Below are positions 35,531 to 47,384 of a stretch of 64,000 nucleotides of DNA, piece after piece. This DNA is from Episyrphus balteatus (lineage: Eukaryota; Arthropoda; Insecta; Diptera; Syrphidae). Below the pieces are notes generated by a model that ran no database searches, was not told the origin of the DNA, and saw only the letters and a program-made list of their open reading frames with translations. Position 1 is the first letter of the stretch. Each line of letters starts with the position of its first letter. The translations under genes and the position numbers were made by a program. The stretch covers positions 161,421,718-161,485,717 of the forward strand of contig NC_079134.1 in NCBI RefSeq assembly GCF_945859705.1, given 5' to 3'.

Positions 35531-36660
35531 AATAATAAACCAGTGTCACAGCATACAAAATTTTTTCGGCGCTTTGATCTGAAATAAATGTAAGAAATTG
35601 AGTTAAAAAAAAAAAATTTGGAATAAATGCATACAAAAATTTCGAACAATTCTTAAATTAAAATTGTAGTACTGGTTAAATTCTAGTTTTGTTTTCAAAA
35701 TTCTCTGCTCTTTTAAGTTTTAAGACAAAAACAAAAAACCAGATGCGAAAATCTTTTGTCGTTTACGAGAAATTAAAAAAAAAAAAACAAAACTAATGGG
35801 TCACTGTGGTGTATACGTGCTATTTTTTACGTGCGATATATAAATTTATTCATTCGCAAAAAAAGGTTGAGATAGCAATGAATCATGACATAACGATGAT
35901 AGAATATGCAAACAAACGGGTCCTGCAATGCTGTCTATCTTTAAGTCAGTAAGCCTGTCTGCCTTTTGTTTTTAAATAAGTTCTATCTGTTAGTGAAAAA
36001 GATTTTCTTGGCAAATCATTATTTCTTTTACTATTTTGTCAGTTTTTGCTATGAAATATTCAAATAAATTATTATCTCAGCTTTATAGAAAGTCCTTAAC
36101 CAACTTATTCATTTTACTTTCAATATCTTCGGAATTTGGGCTTAAAACATTGTAAATAATTTAAGTTGAAAAAATAAAGAAATAAAGTCAAATACCAAAT
36201 TCAATCAGAAAATCAACAATAGGTATTCGAAAGTACTCATATGCAAGACAAAAGATCCTTTTCAACTTCGATTATTCAATATCATTACACACACCATATT
36301 ATATCTACTACGAGTACATATGTATGTATATCAGAACCATAAGTGCATTTCTGATTATATTTCTCTTCAACAAGATTTACGTCTTAATACTTTCAACATT
36401 GCTCGAAGGAGGAGATTCTTAAGCATCGAACCGAAGTGAATTATATTAATCCCAATGGCAGTAATGCCTAACCAACACCCAATTATGTATCCATAATGCA
36501 TAAATATCGTCTATATATTGTATTCTGTAATATAACTTAAGCTTAAAAGCCTCTCAATATATATCCTTATTCGAAATGATGACCCGTCTGTGTGTCTGTC
36601 TGTCTGCCTGCTGGTGATGGTGGCTCTCAGGTATACTTATATCAATCATTCAACATCATC
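35531..36660. other. non-coding; no gene recognised
   Basis: AT-rich. CACTGTGGTGTATACGTGC near 35803 resembles the sequence near 7876, suggesting remnants of one unclassified element family. Confidence 0.45.
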
Positions 36661-36666
36661 CCCGTC

Positions 36667-36702
36667 GTCGTCATCATCATCATCATCATCATCATCATCG
36701 TC
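36667..36702 (+). repeat. (TCA)n microsatellite
   Basis: Run of TCATCA triplets flanked by CGTCGTCGTC. Confidence 0.9.
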
Positions 36703-37028
36703 CTGCATCTGTGTGGCAATATATCCACTTAATTGCAATTCAATTTGATAGTTTCTCTCTAAATCGATTGCTAATCTCTACGCGTACATATAGATAAGAG
36801 AGGAAGAGAAAGATATTTTAGATTAGAAAATCGAAATTAGAACGATTTTAATAGTATTCAAAGGAATGGTGTTATATACCCAATTTAGAGTGTGGGTAGA
36901 ACAGGGCAGTGTTTGTTAAATTTTCAAGGCCCTTATCATTACTTAGCATCAACATCAGCATCTTCTGCTCCTTCTTCTTCCATTTCTTCTTCTTTTGCTT
37001 CTTTTTCTGCTTCATCTTTTTGTTCTTA

Positions 37029-37239
37029 TTTTCTTCTTCTGAAGAATCTTCTTCTTCTGAAGAATCTTCTTCTTCTGAAGAATCTTCTTCTCCTGAAGAA
37101 TCTTCTTCTTCTCCTGAAGAATCTTCTTCTTCTGAAGAATCTTCTTCTTCTGAAGAATTTTCTTCTCCTGAAGAATTTTCTTCTTCTGAATCTTCTTCTT
37201 CTTCTTCTTCTTCTTCTTCTTCTTCTTCTTCTTCTTCTT

Positions 37240-37270
<31 letters not shown>

Positions 37271-37395
37271 TTCTTCTTCTTCTTCTTCTTCTTCTTCTTC
37301 TTCTTCTTCTTCTTCTTCTTCTTCTTCTTCTTCTTCTTCTTCTTCTTCTTCTTCTTCTTCTTCTTCTTCTTCTTCTTTTTCTTCTTATTCTTCTT
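37029..37395 (+). repeat. TTC microsatellite with CTGAAGAA minisatellite
   Basis: The left part (about 37036-37190) repeats 15-18-base units built from TTCTTCTTCTGAAGAATC. The right part (about 37190-37380) is almost pure TTC. Every frame therefore reads as polySer, polyLeu or polyLys; I do not call a gene. The mixture of CTGAAGAA and pure TTC suggests expansion of the pure end by slippage. Confidence 0.95.
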
Positions 37396-39267
37396 TTTCC
37401 TCGTTTTCTTCTTTTTTTTCTTCATCGTTAAGTTCTTCGTTTCCTTCTTCACCTTCTTCTTCTTTCTCTTTTCTAGATTAAGTTATAGTTGTTGGGCCTT
37501 GGTCCCTTTTTCCAACCTCGGATCTAAGTCCTTCCCTGATTATTTTGTGCTAAACCAGAAAACAAAACGCATGAGCAAAAAATCAATATTCATCCCGTTT
37601 TGCGGCCAGGATTTCAATGATAACACATCACTGTGGGATTTTGTCCCCTTCGGCAAAACTCATCAAGGGACCATTCAGTCGAGTCGAGTCGAGAGTCTTT
37701 GGAAGCGACAAAAACCAGATTCACAAACTCTGTGAACTAAGTCGTTTTCGTTTTTGCCATCGTCGTCATTGCCGTCCATCGCCTCCGTGTCGTTTGGTTG
37801 CTTCGCCTTTGCTCTTCGTTGGTCGTCGTCGACTCGTCTTTGGATGCTGCCACTGCCTGATAATTAATGAAGCAAATTACTGGTTAATTGGTAGGTTCCG
37901 CCATTCGACTCTGTTTCTTTGTATCTTTGTATCTTTTTTTTATTTTTTTTTTACTTTTTGTTTTTATTTCTCTGTGTTCAATGTAACGAAAGCCAGTGCA
38001 GCAGTGATTTTGCCTTAAAGGTTACACTGGTGCGCAAGCACAACAAAGGGAACCGTGTCGGCCGTTTATAAAGCCGTTTGGGTTGTAAAAGAAGAACTGG
38101 CGGAAAGTTAAGGAGTATAAAAGTTATATCGGGTGAATGGTTGTTGGGGGAATGGAAGAAGGGCTGTTCGTCGTCGTCATAGTCATCGTCGTCATCGTCA
38201 TTGAAGTGGTACGTGATGGTGATGCCATCAAGCAAAAGCACCACCATAATCAATGGTAGTTTGTTGTATGGCCCTGGCTTCTTCCATTTCACATCCACAT
38301 CCATTTTCACGATAAAGATGGCGCATTATGACTTTTTTTTTGTTTTGTTGTTGTTGTATTTTTTGCAAAGAAGATAGAGGAACATGGTGTGAATTGTGAG
38401 CCATAAATACGAGATGAAGTGTTTCATCGTCTTTTTCTTCCTCTTTTTATTATTTTGATGCTGATGTTGTTGCTGTTGTTGTCTTCTTTTTAGGTTTCTT
38501 TTTTTTTGTGTTGTATTTTTTTTATATTTTAAAGCCCCTTTGGCGTAACGAGCTATTGAAGCGGAAAGTGTTTCGTAATCGTGCAAGTGAATTTGTTACG
38601 GTAATTCATTAGGACTTTTGTAAATTGTCTATGAAGATGTATTTATTATTTTATGCGGAATGCCATCAATCAGAATGGCATGGTGGAGAGAATTAAGTTT
38701 GATAGGGCGAAGGAATTTTTACTTAAAATACCCTAAAGGGTAGCTCTATTTAAGTATACAGTGTTTTATAAAGGTTTGTGGGGTTATAAAAATAACGCAA
38801 AAAGGTGGAGATGATGTTAAGGGAAATGGAAAAGCATAAAAGAGAGGAAGGTAATAAAATCTAAAACAAAAAGGTTTGTTACTATTTTAATTAGTTTTTT
38901 TTTTTTAATTTTCCCAAAAATCGATAGAAAATTGGTTCGCACAGATCAAAGAAGTTAACCAAGTACATAGGTAAAGTCAGAAGCAAGAACCCAAAAACAA
39001 CCGAAAATTTAATGATTTTATTTTATGTACCAACTCCTTCCACGGTCATGGTTGGTACAATGTCACTAAACCTTGTTTTTATATTTTACCCTATCTAATT
39101 ATAAAGTGGTTTTTGGTTATTTTCAGGTACGGTTTAAGACCTTCCTTGTTACCTTGAAACAAAGGTTAAACCTAGGATATTAATCAGTGATAAGTATCCT
39201 ATCGCCGCCGGTTAGGTAATATCAAAGTTGTTTTCGAGAAAATTGCAATATCTCAAATTTCTGTGCA
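37396..39267. other. non-coding; no gene recognised
   Basis: Contains a CGTCGTCAT-rich patch near 37760-37840 and 38165-38205. Open frames are short or low-complexity. No element ends found. Confidence 0.5.
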
Positions 39268-39537
39268 GATCATCAAGTCGAACAAACCTAAACAATCACT
39301 GAGATCAGGGAATTCAGCGACAACAATCTAGCCAGGAACTCTCATACAGCTCCGAACTTAATATCCCAAATTTAATAAAGGAAATTCTACAAAGAAGTCA
39401 ACTTTCACATTCAGTAGCTCATCACCTATTGTTTTCCTATCTTGTTTTTGATGAAAAAATCCCTCATATTAAGTTAGCAATCCTCTAGAGAAAAATCTCG
39501 ACTTTGTACTCAGGAAACAACAAGAGATTCTATGAAG
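39268..39537 (+). pseudogene. decayed LINE, left part (relative of 10012-12585)
   Basis: Nucleotide-level match, with many changes and deletions, to two separate parts of the LINE at 10012-12585. GAATTCAGCGACAACAAT and AAAGGAAATTCTACAAAGAA correspond to 10760-10855. CTCATCACCTATTGTTTTCC, then AAGTTAGCAAT and AACAACAAGAGA, correspond to 11920-12085. The polymerase core between these is deleted. It is not translatable. It shows the family has older copies near a recent one. Confidence 0.8.
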
Positions 39538-39541
39538 TAAT

Positions 39542-40004
39542 CCGAGTAATCCACCGCACCACCGCTGCACCACGTCCGCACCATTTAAAAAATTTCTAAA
39601 CGCCCGCACCACCGCTGCACCATTTCATTTTTGAAATTCTGTGCACCACCGCCGCACCACGACTGCACCATGATCAAAAATTCTGTTCTCGTACTTATAC
39701 AAATGTTTAAGTCGTCTTCACATTTATTTTGACTTAAGCAATAAATTTCCAGTTCGTACAAAAATGACTTGGTAGTCGAGTGGTTAAGGCGTTGGAGGTC
39801 TAATTGAAAGTGCTCTGCATATTCGGGTTCGAATCTCCTTCTCGTCGGTAGTTTTTTTTTTTTTATTTTTCAATAATCCAAAATTATTTATAATGGTGCA
39901 AAGAATGTTTCATAAAAAAATGAAATGGTGCGAACGTGGTGCAGCTTTGGTGCGGCGGTCAAGTTTTTTTTTTCTTTAAAAACTCAATTTCTATTTTTAC
40001 TCGG
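39542..40004. mobile_element. GCACC/tRNA-Ser element, copy 1
   Basis: Inserted into the decayed LINE, whose sequence resumes at about 40010. It has short end repeats CCGAGTAA and TTACTCGG. Inside the left end are GC-rich units (GCACCACCGCTGCACCACG); inside the right end is their complement type (GGTGCGAACGTGGTGCAGC), so the ends can fold on each other. The centre holds a tRNA-Ser-like sequence (39766-39847) followed by a T run. No protein is encoded. Relatives: 47385-47905 and the fragment at 25459-25560. Confidence 0.7.
39766..39847 (+). tRNA. tRNA-Ser(GCU)-derived pseudogene
   Basis: An 82-base sequence with a good polymerase III A box region (GTCGAGTGGTTAAGGCGTTGG) shortened here to GAGTGGTTAAGGCG, a long variable arm (GTGCTCTGC) and a B box GGGTTCGAATC. 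The 3' acceptor strand CTCGTCG is kept, but the 5' strand GACTTGG no longer pairs with it well. The anticodon arm is changed (GGAGGTCTAATTGAA), so a working GCU anticodon loop is doubtful. The layout closely follows fly tRNA-Ser(GCU) as I remember it. It lies inside a mobile element, is followed by a T run that could end polymerase III transcription, and has a degraded sister at 47668-47743. A SINE-like role is more likely than a working tRNA. Confidence 0.65.
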
Positions 40005-40009
40005 GAACT

Positions 40010-40175
40010 TAAATTATTAAAATCGACAGATATCTTGATTTAATCCAGCAGAAGTTTCCTATAAACCTGCTTTAAACTAGCCCAGACCTCCTAAGAGCGG
40101 TACTTTGAAGCTTTTGGAACTTTTGGATGACGACGAAGAGAACATCCCCTTTCATGCTGATTCGAGGCGTGATCT
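40010..40175 (+). pseudogene. decayed LINE, right part
   Basis: Continues the LINE remnant after the insertion. It contains AAATTATTAAAATCGACAG and CTTTTGGAACTTTTGGATGA, then GACGAAGAGAACATCCCCTT. These match 12090-12290 of the intact LINE with gaps. The LINE 3' untranslated region is not clearly present beyond about 40175. Confidence 0.8.
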
Positions 40176-43100
40176 TAAAAATATAATAACAAGGGGCTCA
40201 AATATAACGGAATTTACCAAGCTTAGCTTAAGCCAGCTGAAGGAAACAAGCCAAAACACAGTCATATATGTTACGAGCTATAATAGAATTTCCACTCAAT
40301 TTAGTTAACTATCGCGAAATATGTACTTAAGAAAGTATTGTTTTAACGATAATTTTTCGTTGGTTTTTTACATTAGCTTAAGCTCGGTAAAGTCCATTAT
40401 GGTTAAACATCCTACTGATGTCAAAATACACTTTATAGTTTTAAATAATTTATGTGCACCTCCTTAAAATTACAAAACCAGTTTTTTTTTTTTCAATATC
40501 AAAACGGTGCAACAATGTTGCATCTCTTATCAATACCTTCCCAACGACAGATCTTAATTCTGTTGTTCACAATAATTAATGGGCGGAAGGACATGGTAGA
40601 AATCCACTTACGAATTAATTATAAAATATAAAAATATCATGCAATCACTTTGGACTTGACGTTTGACGTATATTGCAAGTAGGCGGGAATATAATTCGCC
40701 TTGTCGACACCAATTCCCTTGACGTTTTTATATATGTGATCCAATTAAATTGATTAAAAAAATATTTTAAATACAAAATTATCCACTTAAACTGTTCTGT
40801 GTTTGATGATCTTATAATGCAAAGATAAATATGAACGCCCGATATGCGTGTTGTCGTGTATTGAAGCCATCGACGACATCACCGATTTACATTGCGGATT
40901 TTATAATCGAATTCGATGAAATGTTAAAAAACATATTTTATGTTAATTTTGAAAGCCTCTTCATCCTTCTCCAAATTCATCTGAAGGTGTATGTATAATG
41001 TTGCCCCCTCATATACCTACTCACGAATTGAAATGATCGATTGCACGGATACTCTACTCATGTGGTGAGAAGCCGGGAATGAAGGTTGAAAATGTGCAAG
41101 ACAGATAGACAGATGAGCATAGATCATGTCATATGCAATGCACATTGCACTACTCACGTCTTTTACGCAAAAACCAAAAGATGCAAGGAGCCATGCATGC
41201 AATGGAATTGAAATGATTAATGAGCACGTTCAGGTTGGTTAATTGCACAGTTGTCTGCAAATGTTCGAATATAAGAGTAAACAAACAGTGCTGTGGTGAA
41301 TAATTTTTTTTTACAAATGTCACATCTGTCATTTTGTTCATTTGACAGAACGTATATCCCAAATAGAATGTTCACAATGCCCTCAATCCGACGACTAGTT
41401 TTGACATTTCTGTGTTGCTTTCTCACTTTCACTTCATGGTGAGAAAGGGATAACGAAAAGTGGACTCCAGAACTGTCAAAATGAGTCGGCGGAGTGAGAC
41501 CAATGTAAACGCCGTCTAAAGGTTAAATCAATATCGTGTATTAATATGTTTGGGAGCTTAGGAAATTGAAACAAGTTTACAAAAATCCATTGAGTCTTTT
41601 TGAAAAGATTTATAAATTAATTTTACACCCTACCATGTACATTAACATGTACAAGAGTGTTGAGTATAATATGATGATGACACTTTGTTCGCAATTGCTG
41701 ATGGCGCTGCTGTTCGCTGCAGTGAATATGACTTCAAAAGCGGTTCAGCTTCGAGTGAGTGCTCGCATATCACCAGCACCACTCCTCGCATTACCGGATT
41801 GTTATAGGATTGGTATAGAAGAGGATTGCACCGTGTAGGCAACAATTAACTTGTTTAACATCTTCATCAGATTAATTTCACATTTCAGTTTGAATTTCAA
41901 CAAGAGTTTTTGTAAGTATCTATGTATATTGGCTTCAAATTCACACACAGGCGGCAGCACTATCGAATGCGCGTGAAACTAAGCCAAGGATTATGCAAAA
42001 GTATACAACTAAACAATAATTGTATGGTTCGAGAGGCTTGGAGCAACATTACAAAGCTGGAGATGACCAACAACGCAACGTGTCAACCTCTCTCTGACTC
42101 TGCGTTACTAAAGCCATCCCTACATCATGAATAAATCGACGACAACGACGAAGAGCATCAGATTGCAAATTGCTTTGTAATGCGTGTAATTTGATGTGAG
42201 TGAGATTAAGTCCACACACAATATAATCGATATACTCGTACGAATATTTGCCAACGCACATATTATTGGGGACGCGCGTTGTGTGCGTCGTAATACCCAA
42301 AAGCTTAGGTTGAATGTAACATATACACAACACGATATTATATCCCCACAATCACATTTGCTTAAACATTGTTCGCGTTCTTTCTCTACTAAAATAGAAT
42401 CAGAATGGGGTTAAGCTTGTGTATATGTAAATTCAATTGTGCTTTTATTTTTTAAGATCGGGGTTGGTGTTACGAGTGTGCTGGCTGCGTTTATTGTTTT
42501 AGAAAGATGGCAATCATATTTAATCGGCTCTATACCTGTGGGCATTTATTCAATCAAAACATTTAAGGTTTAGGAATTTTGTGTGTTTTTGTAACAATTG
42601 TTGCGATTTTAAATTTTTGTCCGAAGAGGGGGGATGAATGGATTATAATTTAAATAATGATAAGGTTTAAAGAATTTGGAAAAATTAGGGGAAATTAAAG
42701 AGGAAATCCAAGCGAAGGTCAAGGTGTTGTAAGCTATTCAGCAAACTAATTGTGTGCTTAGCCAAAACTATCAATTGTCATTCTTTTAGCTTCTATAAAC
42801 GTTCTCGTCTAACTGGGCTTGACTCGCCAAACATAAAAATGGTAAGCTTCAACAGAATGCCAAAATCAACATTATTTCCCTAAGTTACCAGCTTTCTAGG
42901 CTCTAGGGTAATTTGGCAATCTCCGTAACTGAAAGCAATACGCTGATAAAACCATCTCGTTGGTCTCGGATAAAGCCTATTTGAACATTAAATTCCAATA
43001 GTGAAGGTGATTGGCGAACATCTTGGGACTAAGCGATTTTTATAATGGCTGGGTGAAAAATATCGTGCCAAACGCGATAATCGCAGAGGCATCCAACTAG

Positions 43101-43487
43101 CATCAGGAAAAGTACTCAACACTGGAAATGATGAGCTTGCATTTTAACACTACATCCCTACAAAGATCAAAAGTAAGTGTGGCATCGTGGAAAGTTTTCT
43201 GGATGGCAAGTAAGACGTCTCCAATTTTTCTTCTTTGAAGTTCACTAATAAAGTGGTCATTTTATCAGATAGTCTTTAATTATTATTCTAATGATTTATT
43301 GTTTCAAATAAATGGTGATTGTTAAGAACTATGCTATGCTTTATTTCTGCGTTAATTTAATTTCTCGGGCTTATAAGTGTGTCATAGTTGAGCTCATGTT
43401 CCTTATTTCTTTTGGAAAATTATTTAAAAGATATGTATCAAATTGTCAAATCCATGAGAGGTTTGAATTGACAAAACCTATTTGAAA
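40176..43487. other. non-coding; no gene recognised
   Basis: Several open frames of 60-100 codons occur (near 41150-41430, 41566-41838 and 42049-42351), but none shows a domain. The frames overlap on both strands. 42830-43200 has somewhat higher complexity and may be a decayed coding element that I cannot identify. Confidence 0.45.
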
Positions 43488-43491
43488 TTAA

Positions 43492-45549
43492 GGGGTTATA
43501 TCTAGTTGTAAGTGCAAAAAAACCTTCTTTTTTGTGAATTTTTTGTGAAGAGGCATTTAATTATATAAACATAAAGAATACATATCCATAAAGCAAATTT
43601 AATGTTTTAAAAGAATTCGCTGTGTATTTACAAAAATATTGGGTTCCGTTATTTTTATAGTAGATCTCCTAGACGACCTTAAAAAAAAAGGTGTCTGGCG
43701 GTGAGCAAGATATCTCTGATCCAAGTCACTTAAAATTAAAAAAACTAAAAGATTCATTTTCAGGATAGACGATAGAACGAAGGAAAAGTCAAAATTTTGA
43801 TTTTTGACAAAATTGCGGCTTCCCAAAGAATAAATACGTCTTTTTCACGAAAATTTACACTTTAAAGTGACTTAAAAAATCGAATTATTGTCAAAAACCT
43901 TTTTCCTTCGTTTATTCCCTGACAAAAGTATCTAAAAAAATTCTGTAAAAATTTCAAGCCGATTACTCCAACCGTTTCACAGTGTGTCGAGCCCATACAA
44001 AAGTTTATCATAAATACTTGCAGCTAAGTTTTTGGAGTTTTAATATCTTTTTTTGTGTTTTTATGGCAGGAATCGAAAAAAAAAATTACAAATTAACAAA
44101 TTAAACAACCTATTACTTTTTTTTTTTAGTATAATTTATGAAATTTACATTTATTGAAGAAGCCACTTGTGAGCAAAATTAATTTTTTTTTATATATAAA
44201 CAAAAATATACTTTTCGTAAGGTTTTTGGTGTGCTGAACTCGAATCCAAAGTGAGAAAAATTCATATCACGTTTTTGAAATATTCCCGTTAGAAAATCTG
44301 AAATGTCGTTTTTTAACAGTTTTTGAGGTTATGTTCTTGAACGTGGTGATTTATTTTAAATAAATTTGTGACAGTTTCTAAAAGAACTAAATGTTTTCTT
44401 TTAAAGCCCGTTTAAATCTTTTTTTCTACCTTGAGAAATCTTAAGTTGAAGTCAACTTGTTTTGTTTATCTTCTCTATACAAAAAAATCGTATGTTTATT
44501 TGCGTTTCATAGCAAATCTCGAATAGTTTTTTGTCAATCGCTTTCAAATTTTGAAATAACGTTTTATTTGCATTTTCGTAAATTCTTATATCGGCGAGGT
44601 TGGTAAATACGCTATAATACATAGTAGAGCGTGGCCGGGTCAAGTAATTATATTAAAAATTTAGTATGCAGAAAAATATAATTTTTTTCTTGTTGAAAAC
44701 AATATTTAAAATATTTTTAATTACATAAACAGCTTTTTGCTACTTGTGTATGACTAAAAATTATTAAAAACATCGATTTTTCATTTTTGTGATCCCCTTG
44801 AAGATGTTTCTCAAAAAATGAATTATTTTGAGTACTTGACTCGTAGCACATAAATGTGAATATCTCTGGTAATCGCAAACAGAAGCAGACCAAACTTTGC
44901 CAATATTAAGTATAGGCCTAAGGCAAAATAATATAAAAAAATTATCGATATGATTTTATGAGTTTTTTTTTAAATTAAGTTTAAAAATTAAATTTTTTTT
45001 TTTTTGGCCATTTATCAAAGAAATTTTAATAATTCATATATAATTTTATAAATTTAATTTTTTTTTTGTTATACGTTTTACAACAACACTCAAATAAACA
45101 AAATAACATTAAAAAAATTTTTCAAACAATTACCAAACGTGAAATATACACTCTCAAAGATTCCCATAAATTCTTCAAAATATTTTCGATTTCCGAGGTA
45201 CTCATGTTTCGGAGCTTATTTTGAATACATAACCTGGGTTATTTTGTAAGATAAATATGTTTTCATATGAGTTGACACTTCTAAATTATATTTTAATAGC
45301 AAAAATATTAATTTTTAACAAAAAAAAAAGTGATTTATCATAAGGGGACGACACACTGTGCGTTTTGTCTAGGAGATCTACCTACTTCAAAAAATAACGG
45401 AACCCAATATTTTTGTAAATACACAGCGAATTCTTTTAATACATTAAATTTGCTTTATGGATATGTATTCTTTATGTTTATATAATTAAATGCCTCTTCA
45501 CAAAATCCACAAAAAAGGTTTTTTTGCACTTACAACTAGATATAACCCC
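43492..45549. mobile_element. TTAA-flanked inverted-repeat element (2.06 kb)
   Basis: Arms of about 190 bases are near-identical inverted repeats: GGGGTTATATCTAGTTGTAA at 43492 and its reverse complement ending at 45549. Both share ATTGGGTTCCGTTATTTT and TAGATCTCCTAGAC internally. TTAA flanks both ends (43488-43491 and 45550-45553), which suggests a piggyBac-type target duplication; TA as the duplication is also possible. No transposase is seen. A foldback of the F1 family is nested at about 44190-44710. It is non-autonomous. Confidence 0.8.
44190..44710 (+). mobile_element. foldback F4, one arm
   Basis: Matches one arm of foldback 49562-50476 across ATATACTTTTC, GAACTCGAATCC, the AAATCTTAAGTT-type stretch, CAATCGCTTTCAAATTTTGA and the central TATAATTTTTTTCTTGTT. 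The left terminal CACTGG is degraded and the second arm is absent. It is nested in the TTAA-flanked element. Confidence 0.7.
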
Positions 45550-45553
45550 TTAA

Positions 45554-47007
45554 TACACCTGGGTCTATATCCCAGTTCTATTAAAACATTATCCCAACTT
45601 AACCCCGATTTCTCAACTCTTCAAAATTATAAGGGTTAATTCAAACTTATAAACTCATCAGACCATAAAACCAAAGAGTCATCAAAAACCATCCTCAAAA
45701 TTATAATCGGTTTATTGCGACAAAATAAAATGTTTCCCTTCAAAAATTCATCAGGAATTCGACGCACCATTCATCTTATGAAATAAATGCGTTTCTAAAT
45801 GGCCCATTTCCTCAAGGTACCACTCACTATTTTACAATACATATACTTTCCATTGATCAAAAATTCAATACAAAAGGTGAAAAGTGGCTTACCCTAGAAA
45901 ATTTCTAACTGACACACAGCAGAGAGGCAAAAAAAAAAGTATCCTATATTTGAACGGTGCTGCCTGGTGCTGGTTGAGGCGAGTCTAAAAAGTGAAAACC
46001 AATCATATTCAAGTATTTCTATTCATAATTCAGAGGCAACACATGCCACTAAGCACACAGATAGACATTCACCTGTCCCTCATGGTTTCAACTCCTATAA
46101 CAGTTCTATAATAACCAAAAGGAACATATTATAGGAGTAGAAAAAAAGGGGTTTGGAAGTAGAGTTCTACCAAATGGATTCTTTATTTGCAGCACGACGA
46201 CGATGGCGATATGGGGAGGATGCGTTTTATGCTTTTGTCAGAAGAAGAAAAGACCTAAGCTGAAGAATGAAAATCAACGTCGTCGACATCACAACATCGA
46301 CATCGTTGCCGTCCCCATATCAAATGTGTCGAAGCGTTTCCGAAGCACGTATGGTTGAGTTCAAGTCTGGTGGAAATAGACGTTGACGATACTCCTCTAC
46401 TCCATAGGAAGACGACCGACAACGCTATCACAGAAGTATCGCAATAACTGAGGGAATTATCGGAATGTGAGAGTACATCTGTACCTAGTAGTCTGAAGTT
46501 GCGTTTTCTATAAAGGAGCAAGAACTAAAACATTCATGAGACACCACAACCATACACATATTATAGAGACTACAAGGACTTTTGCCTCTCGCCTTGCTAC
46601 GATGAAATGATATTGGAAAGAGTATAGTCGGAGTAGGAGGCGCTGAAGTAGGTTTACCATGGAGTTCTACTATATAAAGCTCCCTCAGTGATTGAGTTCT
46701 TTCGATAACAACAGCAGCCACAGAGTGCGCTATAAAAGTAAAAACCTCCACCCACAAAACGTATGTTTGCCAAATTGAATTCCATTTTCTCTCTACTTCG
46801 TTCTTTTCCCTTTTTTGCGTCTCAGCTTTGAAAAACCTATATCCTACAATGATGCTTGTGCACTTATGTGATAGATATTTAACTCTTGAGCAAGTTGATG
46901 GCGCGGTTGGTTGAGGTGAAGTGGCAAAAAGGTAGGAGGAATGGTAGTGGCGGAGTAGCAAATAAAATCGGAAGTACCAAGGACCTAGCCAAGCGACACA
47001 CACGAGA
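45554..47007. other. non-coding; no gene recognised
   Basis: No domain-bearing frame. A 177-codon minus-strand frame at 46485-47018 lacks any recognisable domain or repeat, and I do not support it as a gene. Confidence 0.45.
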
Positions 47008-47343
47008 GTGCTCCCCAATGAAAAAAGGTTATGGCTCCAGATCTTTAAGTGGATGTTTGTGTGTGTTAGCTATGCCATACCACCGAGATGGCAAAGAAAT
47101 GAGATTTATTCTCATCCATATGCTACTCAGGTTAACCCTAAATGTGAGGTGGATTTTTCCAGCAATGTTACCTGCACCAAAACTATACCGAATATTTTCA
47201 TAGAAATCAAATTTGCTGAATATGGCAAATCAACGGACGAACCCGGAAAATTAACGAACGAATCTGACAAACCAACGGACGAATCCGGCAAATCAACAGG
47301 CAAACCCGACAATTCAAAGGATATAAAAATTAAACAAATATGA
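47008..47343 (+). CDS. hypothetical exon with heptapeptide repeat
   Basis: A frame of about 111 codons, of which the right part is the more convincing. It reads VNPKCEVDFSSNVTCTKT, then five degenerate 7-residue units (GKSTDEP, GKLTNES, DKPTDES, GKSTGKP, DNSKDIK) ending in a stop. The underlying 21-bp units have diverged while staying in frame, which hints at, but does not prove, selection for protein. The ATG is arbitrary; the true 5' boundary could be a splice acceptor. I do not recognise the family. It could equally be a chance frame over a 21-bp minisatellite. Confidence 0.25.
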   Translation: MLPNEKRLWLQIFKWMFVCVSYAIPPRWQRNEIYSHPYATQVNPKCEVDFSSNVTCTKTIPNIFIEIKFAEYGKSTDEPGKLTNESDKPTDESGKSTGKPDNSKDIKIKQI

Positions 47344-47384
47344 AAAAAATTCACCATTTCATTAAAGATGAAAAAATCAGTGCA

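Noticed and set aside
36892..37481. PolySer, polyLeu or polyLys frames
   Set aside because: Direct translation of a TTC microsatellite; no unique flanking domain.
39766..39847. Working tRNA-Ser gene
   Set aside because: The acceptor stem mispairs, the anticodon arm is altered, and the sequence sits in a mobile element with a degraded sister copy.
41150..42414. Several frames of 60-100 codons on both strands
   Set aside because: They overlap on opposite strands and show no recognisable motif or codon pattern.
46485..47018. 177-codon minus-strand protein
   Set aside because: No domain, repeat or splice context; length is within chance for a region of this composition.
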